Shown: one piece after another, positions 27,675-35,373 of the stretch
How positions within the stretch are numbered: the first letter of the stretch is position 1
Layout: each line of letters starts with the position of its first letter
NCBI RefSeq assembly: GCF_025642745.1
Contig: NZ_JANZKP010000035.1
Coordinates: 1 to 36,239, forward strand
Source of the DNA: Cellulomonas sp. RIT-PI-Y
GTDB lineage: Bacteria > Actinomycetota > Actinomycetes > Actinomycetales > Cellulomonadaceae
Reading direction: 5' to 3'
DNA length: 36,239 nt
Translations under genes and position numbers: made by a program
Notes under the pieces: model-generated
What the model saw: only the letters and a program-made list of their open reading frames with translations
Told to the model about the DNA's origin: nothing
Database searches by the model: none

Positions 27675-29441
27675 CTACGACGGCACGGCGCCCACATGGG
27701 CGCCGATCTGCTCCGCGGGCATCGGCCGGGCCATCCAGAAACCCTGGGCCATCGGCACCCCGGCCTCGCGGAGCGCCCTGTACTGCGCGGCGTCCTCCAC
27801 CCCCTCGGCGACGACGGTCAGGCCGCGTTCCCGGGCCACCGCGCCGACCAGGGCGACCAGCATCCGGTCCACCGGGTCGGAGAGCATCCCGGCGATCACC
27901 GAGCGGTCGATCTTCAGCACGTCCACCGGCAGACGGGTCACCGAGCGCAGCCCCGACAGCGCACCGCCCAGGTCGTCGAGCCCGATCCGCAGGCCACCGG
28001 CCCGCAGCAGCACCAGCTGCGGCACCGCGCGGGCCAGCTGGTCGTCCGAGGCCATCTCCGACAGTTCCAGGCGGACCCGGGACGGGTCGACGCCGTGGGC
28101 GCCGACCACCGCGAGCACCCGCGTGGCCAGGTCGTCGGCGTCCAGGGCGGTGGGGGACAGGTTCACGTTGACCACGCCGGGTGCGTCGGCGCCGAGCTGG
28201 GCGTCCCAGGTGGTCAGGTCGGCGCAGGCACGGTCCAGCACCCACAGGTCCAGGTCGAGCGCACGGTCCATCGCCAGCGCCCGGGCCAGCGGACCGGCGG
28301 GTCCCTCGATCCCGTCGGCGGTCCGCACCCGCAACAGGGCCTCCACCTCCCGGGTCCGGCCGTCGGAGACCGTGACGATCGGCTGGTAGTGCACCTGCAG
28401 GCCGTGCGCCAGGTGCTCCGGCAGCCGGGCGACGGCGCGGCCGGGCAGCGTGCCCCGGGCGATCGGCATCGGTGCGTCCGCATCCGCCAGCCGCACCCGG
28501 TCGCCGCCGGACTTCTTGGCCCCGTACATGGCCAGGTCCGCCTCGTGCAGCAGGTGCTCGTGCTCCAGCAGTGCACCGGCGCCGACCGCGATGCCGATGC
28601 TCGCCCGGGAATGCGCACGCAGCGGCAGTGCCGGGTCGATGGCGGCGACCAGGGCGCGCAACCGCTCGCCGAGGTCCAGCGCACGCCGGCGCCAGTCGTG
28701 CTCCGGGTCCTGCGGACCGAGCAGCCTGGCCAGGGCGAACTCGTCGCCGCCCAGCCGGCCCAGGGCGTCCTGCGGGTCGGCGGCCGCACTCAACCGTCGG
28801 GCCACGGAGGCGATCAGCGCGTCGCCGGACGGGTGACCCAGGCTGTCGTTGACCTCCTTGAGCCGGTCCAGGTCCAGGTAGGCGAGGGCCACCGCACCAC
28901 CGGTGGCGCGGGCCGTGGCGCACAGCTGCTCGAGGTCGGCCAGGAACCCGGCCCGGGACTGCACCCCGGTCAACGGGTCGTGCGACGCCTGGTGCGCGAG
29001 CTCGGTGGCCAGCGCGGCCATCAGGCTGGTGGGGTCGAGCACCCCGACCGGCTCGTCGTCCGGCCCGGTCACGACCATGTCCGCGTAGCCGTCGCCGGAG
29101 GTGAGCCTGCCCGCGGCCTCGGTCAGCGCATCGGTGATCCGGACCCGCTGGGCGTCCCAGCGTGCGATCTCGGACACCGGGCGCCGCGACCACAGCGACC
29201 GGCCAAAGCCGAACCGGCCGGTCATGGTGGTGAGGAAGTCCTTGCGGCCGACCATCCCGTAGCGGCCGCCGGGCTCGCGGGGCTCGACCAGCACCGAGCT
29301 GACGGTCCACTCGGTGCGGAAGCCGTGGTCGACGGCCTCGCAGGAGGTGTCGGCGGGCACGACCACGGGGGCCGCGATCAGGTCGGCGAGGGTCAGGCCG
29401 TGGACGGCCCCGCGCCAGGGCACACGCAGGTCAGGTGACAC
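27675..29441 (-). CDS. CBS-like + GGDEF + EAL cyclic-di-GMP protein
   Basis: Dual-domain signalling protein of 588 residues. The N-terminal 140 residues resemble a CBS-pair-like sensor (VVPADTSCEAVDHGF...SVLVEP and YADMVVTGPDDEPVGVLDP) with no membrane segment. The GGDEF domain has GGDEF at residues 231-235 but no RxxD I-site (DPQD in its place). The EAL domain starts about residue 340: EAL at 367-369, NVNLSPTAL, LELSE, GLDDLGG (the usual DDFG), LKIDRSVI and VVAEGVED. The residues usually needed for phosphodiesterase activity are largely kept, so either or both activities are possible. The GTG start at 29441 gives VSPDLRVPWRG; a shorter start is possible. Confidence 0.9.
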   Translation of the reverse strand: MSPDLRVPWRGAVHGLTLADLIAAPVVVPADTSCEAVDHGFRTEWTVSSVLVEPREPGGRYGMVGRKDFLTTMTGRFGFGRSLWSRRPVSEIARWDAQRVRITDALTEAAGRLTSGDGYADMVVTGPDDEPVGVLDPTSLMAALATELAHQASHDPLTGVQSRAGFLADLEQLCATARATGGAVALAYLDLDRLKEVNDSLGHPSGDALIASVARRLSAAADPQDALGRLGGDEFALARLLGPQDPEHDWRRRALDLGERLRALVAAIDPALPLRAHSRASIGIAVGAGALLEHEHLLHEADLAMYGAKKSGGDRVRLADADAPMPIARGTLPGRAVARLPEHLAHGLQVHYQPIVTVSDGRTREVEALLRVRTADGIEGPAGPLARALAMDRALDLDLWVLDRACADLTTWDAQLGADAPGVVNVNLSPTALDADDLATRVLAVVGAHGVDPSRVRLELSEMASDDQLARAVPQLVLLRAGGLRIGLDDLGGALSGLRSVTRLPVDVLKIDRSVIAGMLSDPVDRMLVALVGAVARERGLTVVAEGVEDAAQYRALREAGVPMAQGFWMARPMPAEQIGAHVGAVPS

Positions 29442-29489
29442 GTCCGGGACATCGGGAGGGACCGGGGGGCGCTGGAGGATTCCGTCCGG

Positions 29490-29506
29490 CTGTTCGGCGA
29501 CTGTTC
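29490..29506. repeat. CTGTTC pair, 11 bp apart, upstream of the GGDEF-EAL gene
   Basis: CTGTTC at 29490-29495 and 29501-29506 are spaced one helical turn apart, about 50-65 bases before the GTG at 29441. On the coding strand they read GAACAG twice. A regulator site is possible; two hexamers could also be chance. Confidence 0.3.
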
Positions 29507-29528
29507 ACCGGGACGTCGGACGACCGGC

Positions 29529-30107
29529 TCAGATCGCGGCCGCCCACAGTCGTTCGGTCACCTCGCGCGGGTCGCCCTCGCTGCCGAGCCGGCGGACCGC
29601 GCCCATGTCGTCCAGCCCGGCGGAGCCGAGGAACTGTTCGCGCACCGCGTCCCCGGCCAGCACCCAGGTCTGCACGCTGCCGGCCCGGTCCTCGTCCCGG
29701 AGCAGGTCGACCACGGCGGCGAGCAGCCGCGACCCGTGCCCGACCCGGCGGGCCTCCGGCAGCACCTCGAGCGCCAGGATCTCCCCGCCGGGCACCTCGT
29801 CGCCGGTCTCCGCCGGGGCGGTGACCGGGGCCACCGAGGCGAAGCCGACCAGCCGGGGCCCGTGCATCGCGACCAGCACCCGGTAGCCCGGGCCGGGCGG
29901 GGCGGTGATCGCCTGCGCCCACTGCGAGGTCAGCTGCTCCGGGTCGATCCCGTCCAGCACCGCGTCGCCGAGGGTCTCGGCCAGGGTGTCCCGCCAGGCG
30001 GCCAGCTGCACCCGTGCCACCTCCCGCTCGTCGCCGGGGACGGCGGGTCGCACGGAGACGTCGGAGGTCGGACCGAGGGGCGTCAGCGGGATCAGGGGGC
30101 GGGACAT
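29529..30107 (-). CDS. GNAT-family N-acetyltransferase
   Basis: Encodes 192 residues. A standard GNAT layout is visible: VSVRPAVPGDEREVARVQLAAWRDTL at the N-terminus, YRVLVAMHGPRLVGFASVAP in the centre, ILALEVLPEARRVGHGSRLLAAVVDLL (acetyl-CoA loop R-x-x-G-x-G/S) and WVLAGDAVREQFLGSAGLDDMG near the end. The W-R-D-T-L near residue 40 is common in GNAT proteins acting on amino acids or small amines, but the substrate cannot be named. The ATG at 30107 is 4 bases after the stop of the upstream aldehyde dehydrogenase, so the two are an operon. Confidence 0.88.
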   Translation of the reverse strand: MSRPLIPLTPLGPTSDVSVRPAVPGDEREVARVQLAAWRDTLAETLGDAVLDGIDPEQLTSQWAQAITAPPGPGYRVLVAMHGPRLVGFASVAPVTAPAETGDEVPGGEILALEVLPEARRVGHGSRLLAAVVDLLRDEDRAGSVQTWVLAGDAVREQFLGSAGLDDMGAVRRLGSEGDPREVTERLWAAAI

Positions 30108-30111
30108 GGGC

Positions 30112-31584
30112 TCACCATGCCACGTACACCGGCTCCAGGTACTCCTCGATCCCGGCCTCGCCGCCCTCGCGGCCGATGCCCGACAGCTTCACCCCGCCGA
30201 ACGGGGCGCTCGCGTCCGAGACCATGCCCCGGTTGATCCCGATCATCCCGGCCTCCACCGCCTCGGTCAGCCGCAGCGCGCGGGACAGATCCCGGGTGTA
30301 CGCGTACGCCACCAGGCCGAAGTCGGTGCCGTTGGCCAGAGCGATCCCCTCGTCCTCGGTGCCGAAGGTGCTGACCGGGGCGACCGGGCCGAAGATCTCC
30401 TCGGTCACCGCCGGGGTGTCCACCGGGACGCGGTCCAGCACCGTCGGCGGGTAGAAGTGCCCCCGGCCGCGGATCGGCTCACCGCCGGTGCGCACCCGGG
30501 CCCCGTCGTCCGCCGCGCGGGCCACCAGCTCGGTCACGTGGTCGACCGCCGCCGACTCGATCAGCGGCCCCACCGTGACATCCGGCTCCGCCCCGTGCCC
30601 GACCCGCAGCCGCTCGAAGGCCGCGGTCAGCCGGTCGGTGAACTCCGCCGCCACCGGCTCCTGCACCAGGAACCGGTTGGCGGCCACACAGGTCTGCCCG
30701 GAGTTGCGCATCTTGGCCGCCACCGCGCCCTCCACGGCGGCGTCCAGGTCGGCGTCGGCGAACACCAGGAACGGTGCGTTGCCGCCCAGTTCCATCGACG
30801 TGCGCAGGATCTGCTGCGCCGCCTGCTCCAGCAGCGAGCGACCGACCTCGGTGCTGCCGGTGAAGGACAGCTTCCGCAGCCGCCGGTCCGCGATCACCGG
30901 AGCGGTCACCGTCCCGGACGACGCGGTCGGGATCACCCCGATCACCCCGGCCGGCAGGTCCCGGGACTCCAGCTCCTCCCGGATCAGCTCGGCGAAGAAC
31001 GCGGTGGTCAGCGGGGTCAGCCGGGCCGGCTTCACGATGATCGGGCAGCCCGCCGCCAGCGCCGGGGCGACCTTGCGGGCGATCATCGCGATCGGGAAGT
31101 TCCAGGGTGTGATCGCCAGTGCGGGGCCGACCGGGCGGCGCAGCACCAGCTGGTGATGGGTGCCCGCGGGGGCACGACGGGCCAGACCGTCGAGTCGCAC
31201 CGCCTGCTCGGAGTACCACCGCACGTACTCGGCCGCGTACTGCACCTCCGCCCGGGACTCGGCCAACGGCTTGCCGCCCTCCGCCGTGACCAGCGCGGCG
31301 ATGTCCTCGGTGCGGGCGATCATCACGTCGAAGACCGCGCGCAGCAGATCGGACCGGGTCCGGGGCGCGACCTCCCGCCAGGCGGGGAACGCCCGGTCGG
31401 CGGCGTCCAGGGCGGCCAGGGCGTCGTCCGGGCTCGCGTCGGCGACGTCGAACAGGGTCTCGCCGGTGCCGGGATCCTCGACGCCGAAGGTGCCGCCGCC
31501 GGTGGCCGGTCGCCAGCGTCCGTCGATCAGCACCCCGGTGGGCAGGTGGGCGGCGACGGTCGGCGGCAGCACGGCAGTGGGCAT
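30112..31584 (-). CDS. gabD: Succinate-semialdehyde dehydrogenase (NADP+-type aldehyde dehydrogenase)
   Basis: Oxidises succinate semialdehyde to succinate in the GABA/polyamine degradation route. It has 490 residues. The aldehyde dehydrogenase motifs are ITPWNFP (nucleotide site), SFTGSTEVG, the general-base Glu265 in MELGGNAP, the nucleophile Cys299 in NSGQTCVAANR and EEIFGPVAPV. SGIGREGG near the C-terminus and INRGMVSDASAPFGG are typical of GabD-type enzymes. Substrate preference within the family cannot be proven from sequence. GACACT at 31596-31591 is 6 bases before the ATG at 31584, a leaderless start. It is the first gene of a minus-strand run leading to GNAT and perhaps the GGDEF-EAL gene. 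Confidence 0.88.
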   Translation of the reverse strand: MPTAVLPPTVAAHLPTGVLIDGRWRPATGGGTFGVEDPGTGETLFDVADASPDDALAALDAADRAFPAWREVAPRTRSDLLRAVFDVMIARTEDIAALVTAEGGKPLAESRAEVQYAAEYVRWYSEQAVRLDGLARRAPAGTHHQLVLRRPVGPALAITPWNFPIAMIARKVAPALAAGCPIIVKPARLTPLTTAFFAELIREELESRDLPAGVIGVIPTASSGTVTAPVIADRRLRKLSFTGSTEVGRSLLEQAAQQILRTSMELGGNAPFLVFADADLDAAVEGAVAAKMRNSGQTCVAANRFLVQEPVAAEFTDRLTAAFERLRVGHGAEPDVTVGPLIESAAVDHVTELVARAADDGARVRTGGEPIRGRGHFYPPTVLDRVPVDTPAVTEEIFGPVAPVSTFGTEDEGIALANGTDFGLVAYAYTRDLSRALRLTEAVEAGMIGINRGMVSDASAPFGGVKLSGIGREGGEAGIEEYLEPVYVAW

Positions 31585-31590
31585 GTCGCC

Positions 31591-31596
31591 AGTGTC
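31591..31596 (-). promoter_or_regulatory. Leaderless -10 of gabD
   Basis: GACACT on the minus strand, 6 bases before the ATG at 31584. No clear -35 is seen. Confidence 0.35.
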
Positions 31597-31627
31597 ACGC
31601 CGGCGAGGGCAGGGCGCGCGGTGGGGC

Positions 31628-32116
31628 TCAGACGGCCACGGCGTGCGCCGCGCCGCAGCGGCGCTGGAGCCGGACCAGCAGTGCGCCGGGCTCGGGCAGC
31701 TGCACCAGGTGCGGGTCCAGGTCCACCACCGTGTGCCCGGAGCCGCGTCCGTCGCTGGTGTCGATCGCGTGGTCCAGCGCCCCGTCCGGGTGCACCACCA
31801 GCAGATGGTCCGGGCAGTCGCCGCGGAAGGTGACGTCCTCGATCAGTACGTCGTGCCCTGCGTCGCAGGCCACGGCCCGGGCCAGCGCGAGCAGCTCCGC
31901 CCCGTCCAGGCCCGGGCGCACCAGACCCGACACGAATGTGCCGGTGGGGGTCGGGTACAGCTCCGCGCAGACCACCGGCAGGTGCTCCAGATCGGTCAGG
32001 TCCCAGAACGCGTCGCCCTCGACCACCGGGGCGTGCGGGGCGAACAGCTGGCACACCGCCTCCCGATCGAGGGGGACGCCGAGCGTGAGCTCGAACTCGC
32101 CGGTGCCGACAGGCAT
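31628..32116 (-). CDS. Unrecognised 162-residue protein
   Basis: I do not recognise this protein. It is acidic, soluble-looking and without signal peptide or membrane helix. Visible stretches are FELTLGVPLDREAVCQLFAP, FWDLTDLEHLPVVCAELYPTP, HDVLIEDVTFRGDCPDHLLVV and VVDLDPHLVQLPEPGALL. Four of its five cysteines are scattered and make no metal motif. The ATG at 32116 has AGGAG with 7-base spacing upstream, and TACAGT at 32172-32167 gives a leader of about 45 bases; codons above the ATG (to 32182) overlap that promoter. It lies between gabD (same strand, 43 bases) and divergent thyA. Codon use matches its neighbours. Confidence 0.75.
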   Translation of the reverse strand: MPVGTGEFELTLGVPLDREAVCQLFAPHAPVVEGDAFWDLTDLEHLPVVCAELYPTPTGTFVSGLVRPGLDGAELLALARAVACDAGHDVLIEDVTFRGDCPDHLLVVHPDGALDHAIDTSDGRGSGHTVVDLDPHLVQLPEPGALLVRLQRRCGAAHAVAV

Positions 32117-32166
32117 CCGTGTGCTCCTGAGGTGCTGGGACGTGGGCTGGAGGGTCGCCGACGAGC

Positions 32167-32172
32167 ACTGTA
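32167..32172 (-). promoter_or_regulatory. -10 of the 162-residue protein gene
   Basis: TACAGT on the minus strand. The RNA start would be near 32160, followed by a short leader with AGGAG before the ATG at 32116. Confidence 0.45.
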
Positions 32173-32228
32173 GGCGGCACACCCCGGAATGCGGCGCGCG
32201 TCACCCGTCCGGCCCCGCGCGGCGCGCC

Positions 32229-32234
32229 TACGAT
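32229..32234 (+). promoter_or_regulatory. Leaderless -10 of thyA
   Basis: TACGAT ends 8 bases before the ATG at 32243, consistent with initiation at or just before the start codon. Confidence 0.45.
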
Positions 32235-32242
32235 GGGGCCCC

Positions 32243-33061
32243 ATGACCGCCCTGCCGTACGCCCGCCAGACCACGCCCTACGAGGACCTGCTCCGGCTGG
32301 TGCTGGAGACCGGCACCGCCAAGGCGGACCGCACCGGCACCGGGACCCGGAGCGTGTTCGGGCACCAGATGCGGTTCGACCTGTCCCAGGGCTTCCCGTT
32401 GGTCACGACCAAGCGGGTGCACCTGCGCTCGATCGTCCAGGAGCTGCTCTGGTTCCTGCGCGGAGACTCCAACGTGCGCTGGCTCCAGGAGCGGAACGTC
32501 ACGATCTGGGACGAGTGGGCGGACCAGGACGGCGAGCTCGGGCCGGTCTACGGGGTGCAGTGGCGATCCTGGCCCACCCCGGACGGCGGCCACGTCGACC
32601 AGCTCACCGAGCTGCTGGCCAACCTGCGCCGGGACCCGGACTCCCGGCGGCACATCGTGTCGGCGTGGAACGTCGCCGACATCCCGGACATGGCGCTCGC
32701 CCCGTGCCACGCCCTGTTCCAGTTCTACGTGGCCGACGGCAAGCTCTCCTGCCAGCTCTACCAGCGGTCGGCGGACCTGTTCCTCGGCGTGCCGTTCAAC
32801 CTCGCCTCCTACGCGCTCCTGACCCACATGGTGGCGCAGCAGGTCGGGCTGGAGGTCGGCGACTTCGTCTGGACCGGCGGGGACTGCCACATCTACGACA
32901 ACCACGTCGAGCAGGTACGCGAGCAGCTCAGTCGCGAGCCGTATCCGTTCCCGACGTTGCAGCTGCGCCGGGCGGAGTCGCTGTTCGACTACACGCTGGA
33001 GGACGTCGAGATCGTCGGGTACCAGCACCACCCGACGATCACGGCGCCGATCGCGGTCTGA
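32243..33061 (+). CDS. thyA: Thymidylate synthase
   Basis: Methylates dUMP to dTMP using methylenetetrahydrofolate. It has 272 residues, close to the usual 264. [19 protein letters not shown] binds phosphate (conserved Arg), and [22 protein letters not shown] follows. The nucleophile is Cys155 in [12 protein letters not shown], and [24 protein letters not shown] contains the arginine/aspartate dUMP contacts. [22 protein letters not shown] closes the protein. The ATG at 32243 follows a -10 by 8 bases. The folate partner dfrA, often just downstream, is absent here; convergent azlD follows instead. Confidence 0.97.
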   Translation: MTALPYARQTTPYEDLLRLVLETGTAKADRTGTGTRSVFGHQMRFDLSQGFPLVTTKRVHLRSIVQELLWFLRGDSNVRWLQERNVTIWDEWADQDGELGPVYGVQWRSWPTPDGGHVDQLTELLANLRRDPDSRRHIVSAWNVADIPDMALAPCHALFQFYVADGKLSCQLYQRSADLFLGVPFNLASYALLTHMVAQQVGLEVGDFVWTGGDCHIYDNHVEQVREQLSREPYPFPTLQLRRAESLFDYTLEDVEIVGYQHHPTITAPIAV

Positions 33062-33067
33062 CGGCGC

Positions 33068-33096
33068 GCTACGACATCCAGAGCTACGACATCCAG
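33068..33096. repeat. 14-bp tandem direct repeat at the azlD stop
   Basis: GCTACGACATCCAG occurs at 33068-33081 and 33083-33096, separated by one base. The second copy contains the azlD stop codon and last codons, so the first is a duplicated end of azlD lying in the gap to thyA. Confidence 0.85.
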
Positions 33097-33416
33097 CCCA
33101 GTCCCCGGAGCACCGCCGCACCGACCGCCGCCAGCACCACCACCACGATGAACGGTGCGCGCAGGACCAGCGCCACCGCGGCGACCGCCAGCGCGGCCAG
33201 CCGGGCGTCCCACTGCACCGAGCCGGCACCGGTCGCGGTCTGCACCGCCACCAGCGCCGCCAGTAGGGCGACGGTGACCAGCGCGGCGGTCCGGGTGATC
33301 CGGGGGTTGTCCAGGAGCCGGCGCGGGACCAGGTGCCCGGCGAGCTTGGTGGCGTAGACGAGCGCGGAGGAGGCCAGCACCGCGAGCCAGGCGGCGGTGC
33401 GGTCCAGCGGGGTCAT
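33084..33416 (-). CDS. azlD: AzlD-family branched-chain amino acid export subunit
   Basis: Small partner of AzlC in a two-subunit exporter of branched-chain amino acids (BrnE in corynebacteria). It has 110 residues with about four hydrophobic helices: WLAVLASSALVYATKLAGHLV, AALVTVALLAALVAV, AALAVAAVALVLRAPFIVVVVLAAVGAAVLR and the middle RTAALVTV. RLLDNPRITR between helices is typical of the family. The ATG at 33416 overlaps the azlC stop (ATGA), the usual arrangement for the pair. The stop lies in a duplicated 14-base sequence. It converges on thyA. Confidence 0.92.
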   Translation of the reverse strand: MTPLDRTAAWLAVLASSALVYATKLAGHLVPRRLLDNPRITRTAALVTVALLAALVAVQTATGAGSVQWDARLAALAVAAVALVLRAPFIVVVVLAAVGAAVLRGLGWMS

Positions 33417-34195
33417 CGGGTGTCCTCCCCGGGTCCGGTGAGCCGATCCGGCCGGATCGTCGCCTCGGGGGAGCGCTCGTCGTCCCCCGGGGTGAGCACG
33501 CCGATCACCAGCGCCAGCACCGCCGCACCCAGCACGGGCACACCGGCCGGCACCACCGGTGTGAGCAGGAGCGCCGACGCCGCCGCGGCGAGCGCCACCC
33601 AGCGCGCGGTCCGGGCCGCCCGGTCGTGACCGGTGACCCGCGGCCACAGCAGCGCGAGGAACGCCGCCGCGGCAGCCGCGTCCAGCCCGTAGCGTCGCGG
33701 GTCACCGAGGGCGTCGCCGAGCAGCGCCCCGGCCAGGGTGAAGGCGTTCCAGAGCACGAACACGCCCGCACCGGTCCACCAGAACCCGGCCCGGATCGCG
33801 GCGGGGGTGCGCTGTGCGGTGCCGACCGCGGTCGACTCGTCGATGGTGAGGTGCGCGGCCAGGAGCCGCCGCCAGCCGCGGGCGTCCAGCAGGCCGGAGA
33901 CCTGGACGCCGTACAGGCCGTTGCGTGCCCCGAGCAGTCCGGCGGTGGCCACCACGGCACCCACCGCGCCGCCCGCGCCGAGCACGCCCACCGCGGCGAA
34001 CTGCGACCCGCCGGAGAACATCACCAGGCTGAGCACCATGGTCTGCGGGAGGTCCAGCCCCGCCGCGACCGCGAGGGCGCCGAAGGAGACGCCGTACAGC
34101 CCGGTCGCCACCGAGACCGACAGGGCGGTGCGGATCGCGGCGCGCACCGCGGGGTCACGACGGTCCGGCACCGGGGCGGTGGGGGAGTCGGACAC
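33413..34195 (-). CDS. azlC: AzlC-family branched-chain amino acid exporter
   Basis: Large subunit of the AzlCD (BrnFE) exporter for branched-chain amino acids and related compounds. It has 260 residues with about six to seven membrane helices. The family core is GLYGVSFGALAVAAGLDLPQTMVLSLVMFSGGSQFAAVGVL, followed by ARNGLYGVQVS and HLTIDESTAVGTAQ. The GTG at 34195 lies 6 bases after the minus-strand TACCCT, a leaderless arrangement, and gives VSDSPTAPVPDRRDPAVRAA. An upstream ATG at 34255 would add 20 residues across this promoter and is rejected. Its end overlaps azlD. Confidence 0.93.
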   Translation of the reverse strand: MSDSPTAPVPDRRDPAVRAAIRTALSVSVATGLYGVSFGALAVAAGLDLPQTMVLSLVMFSGGSQFAAVGVLGAGGAVGAVVATAGLLGARNGLYGVQVSGLLDARGWRRLLAAHLTIDESTAVGTAQRTPAAIRAGFWWTGAGVFVLWNAFTLAGALLGDALGDPRRYGLDAAAAAAFLALLWPRVTGHDRAARTARWVALAAAASALLLTPVVPAGVPVLGAAVLALVIGVLTPGDDERSPEATIRPDRLTGPGEDTR

Positions 34196-34201
34196 CCGGC
34201 G

Positions 34202-34207
34202 AGGGTA
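34202..34207 (-). promoter_or_regulatory. Leaderless -10 of azlC
   Basis: TACCCT on the minus strand, 6 bases before the GTG at 34195. The first CTGACCAC repeat (34226-34233) covers the place where its -35 would be. Confidence 0.45.
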
Positions 34208-34225
34208 GCCCGGTCCGACCACCAC

Positions 34226-34266
34226 CTGACCACTCTGCGACCCGTTCCTGACCACATGCTGACCAG
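34226..34266. repeat. Three CTGACCA repeats at helical spacing
   Basis: CTGACCAC at 34226-34233 and 34248-34255, and CTGACCAG at 34259-34266. Start-to-start distances are 22 and 11 bases, i.e. two turns and one turn of DNA. They lie in the divergent gap between azlC and the ABC permease and overlap the azlC -35 position. This is a candidate operator, for example for an Lrp-type regulator; identity is not known. Confidence 0.5.
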
Positions 34267-34344
34267 GAGGCGACGGGTGTGAACTCCTGGCGAACCCCTC
34301 CCGAAGGCTTCCCGACGTCGGCCGGTTCGGCGAGAACCCGTTCC

Positions 34345-34350
34345 TACAGT
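34345..34350 (+). promoter_or_regulatory. -10 of the ABC permease operon
   Basis: TACAGT would start RNA near 34357, leaving a leader of about 48 bases with GGAAG 8 bases before the GTG at 34405. No good -35 is visible, so an activator may be needed. Confidence 0.4.
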
Positions 34351-34404
34351 GGCTCGGGCCGCCAGCACGGCAGGCCCGTGAAACCCCGAGCGGAAGTTCC
34401 CCAC

Positions 34405-35373
34405 GTGACCTCTGACGTCCTCGCGCCGCCCTCCGGCGGTGCCCTGACCGGTGGCCCGGCCCGCCCCGGCGCCGCCCGGCGCGGCAGCCTGAGCGCTCGC
34501 CGCCGCCGCCACGCGTTCGGCTGGTTCCTGCTGCTGGCCGGCCCGAACATCGCCCTGCTGCTGGTGTTCGTGTACCGCCCGCTGATCCAGAGCTTCTACC
34601 TGTCGACCCTGCAGTGGAACCTCGGGTCGCCGGTCGCCCGCCAGGTCGGCCTCGGGAACTACCTCGAGTGGTTCACCGCGCCCGGCACCGGCCGGGTGGT
34701 CGGCACCACCGTGGTGTTCACGCTGGTGACGGTCGGCGGGTCGATGCTGCTGGGCCTCGGCCTGGCGCTGCTGCTGAACCGCAGGCTCAAGGGCCGCGGC
34801 TTCGCCCGGACGGTGGCCTTCGCGCCGTATGTGCTCTCGGGCTTCGCGGTCGGCATCCTCTGGCTGTTCATCTTCGACCCGCGCTACGGCCTGATGGCCG
34901 AGCTGCTGAAGCTGGTGAACCTGGACTCCCCGCAGTGGTACACCCAGCGTCCCTGGCCGCTGGTGATGATCGTCGTGGTCTACCTGTGGAAGAACGTCGG
35001 CTACGTCGCGCTGATCTACCTGGCCGGTCTGCAGTCGGTGCCGCAGGACCTCAAGGACGCCGCGGCGCTGGACGGCGCCTCCCCGGGCCGTACCCTGCGG
35101 TCGATCGTGCTGCCGCTGCTCACGCCGACCACGTTCTTCCTGCTGGTCACGATGATGCTCGCCTCGCTGCAGTCCTTCGACCTGATCAAGGCGATGACCA
35201 GCGGAGGGCCGCTCGGCTCCACCACCACCCTGATGTACTCGATCTACGAGGAGAGCTTCGTCAACGGCCGGGCCGGTTACGCCTCCGCCGTCGCCACGAT
35301 CCTCTTCCTGGTGCTGCTGGCCGTCACGGCGGTGCAGATGCGCTTCATCCAGCGGAAGGTGCACTACTCGTGA
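34405..35373 (+). CDS. Carbohydrate ABC transporter permease, MalF/UgpA type
   Basis: Membrane subunit of a sugar or sugar-phosphate importer. It has 322 residues. A soluble basic leader (about 30 residues, GAARRGSLSARRRRH) precedes six helices beginning FGWFLLLAGPNIALLLVFVY. The EAA loop that docks to the ATPase is DAAALDGASPGRTLRSIVLPLL. FDLIKAMTSGGPLGSTTTLMYSIYEESF is the segment typical of MalF/UgpA-like permeases. The GTG at 34405 is chosen because it follows a GGAAG site and a TACAGT promoter; the open frame from 34279 starts before that promoter. The stop overlaps the next gene's GTG by three bases. The substrate is not predictable. Confidence 0.93.
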   Translation: MTSDVLAPPSGGALTGGPARPGAARRGSLSARRRRHAFGWFLLLAGPNIALLLVFVYRPLIQSFYLSTLQWNLGSPVARQVGLGNYLEWFTAPGTGRVVGTTVVFTLVTVGGSMLLGLGLALLLNRRLKGRGFARTVAFAPYVLSGFAVGILWLFIFDPRYGLMAELLKLVNLDSPQWYTQRPWPLVMIVVVYLWKNVGYVALIYLAGLQSVPQDLKDAAALDGASPGRTLRSIVLPLLTPTTFFLLVTMMLASLQSFDLIKAMTSGGPLGSTTTLMYSIYEESFVNGRAGYASAVATILFLVLLAVTAVQMRFIQRKVHYS

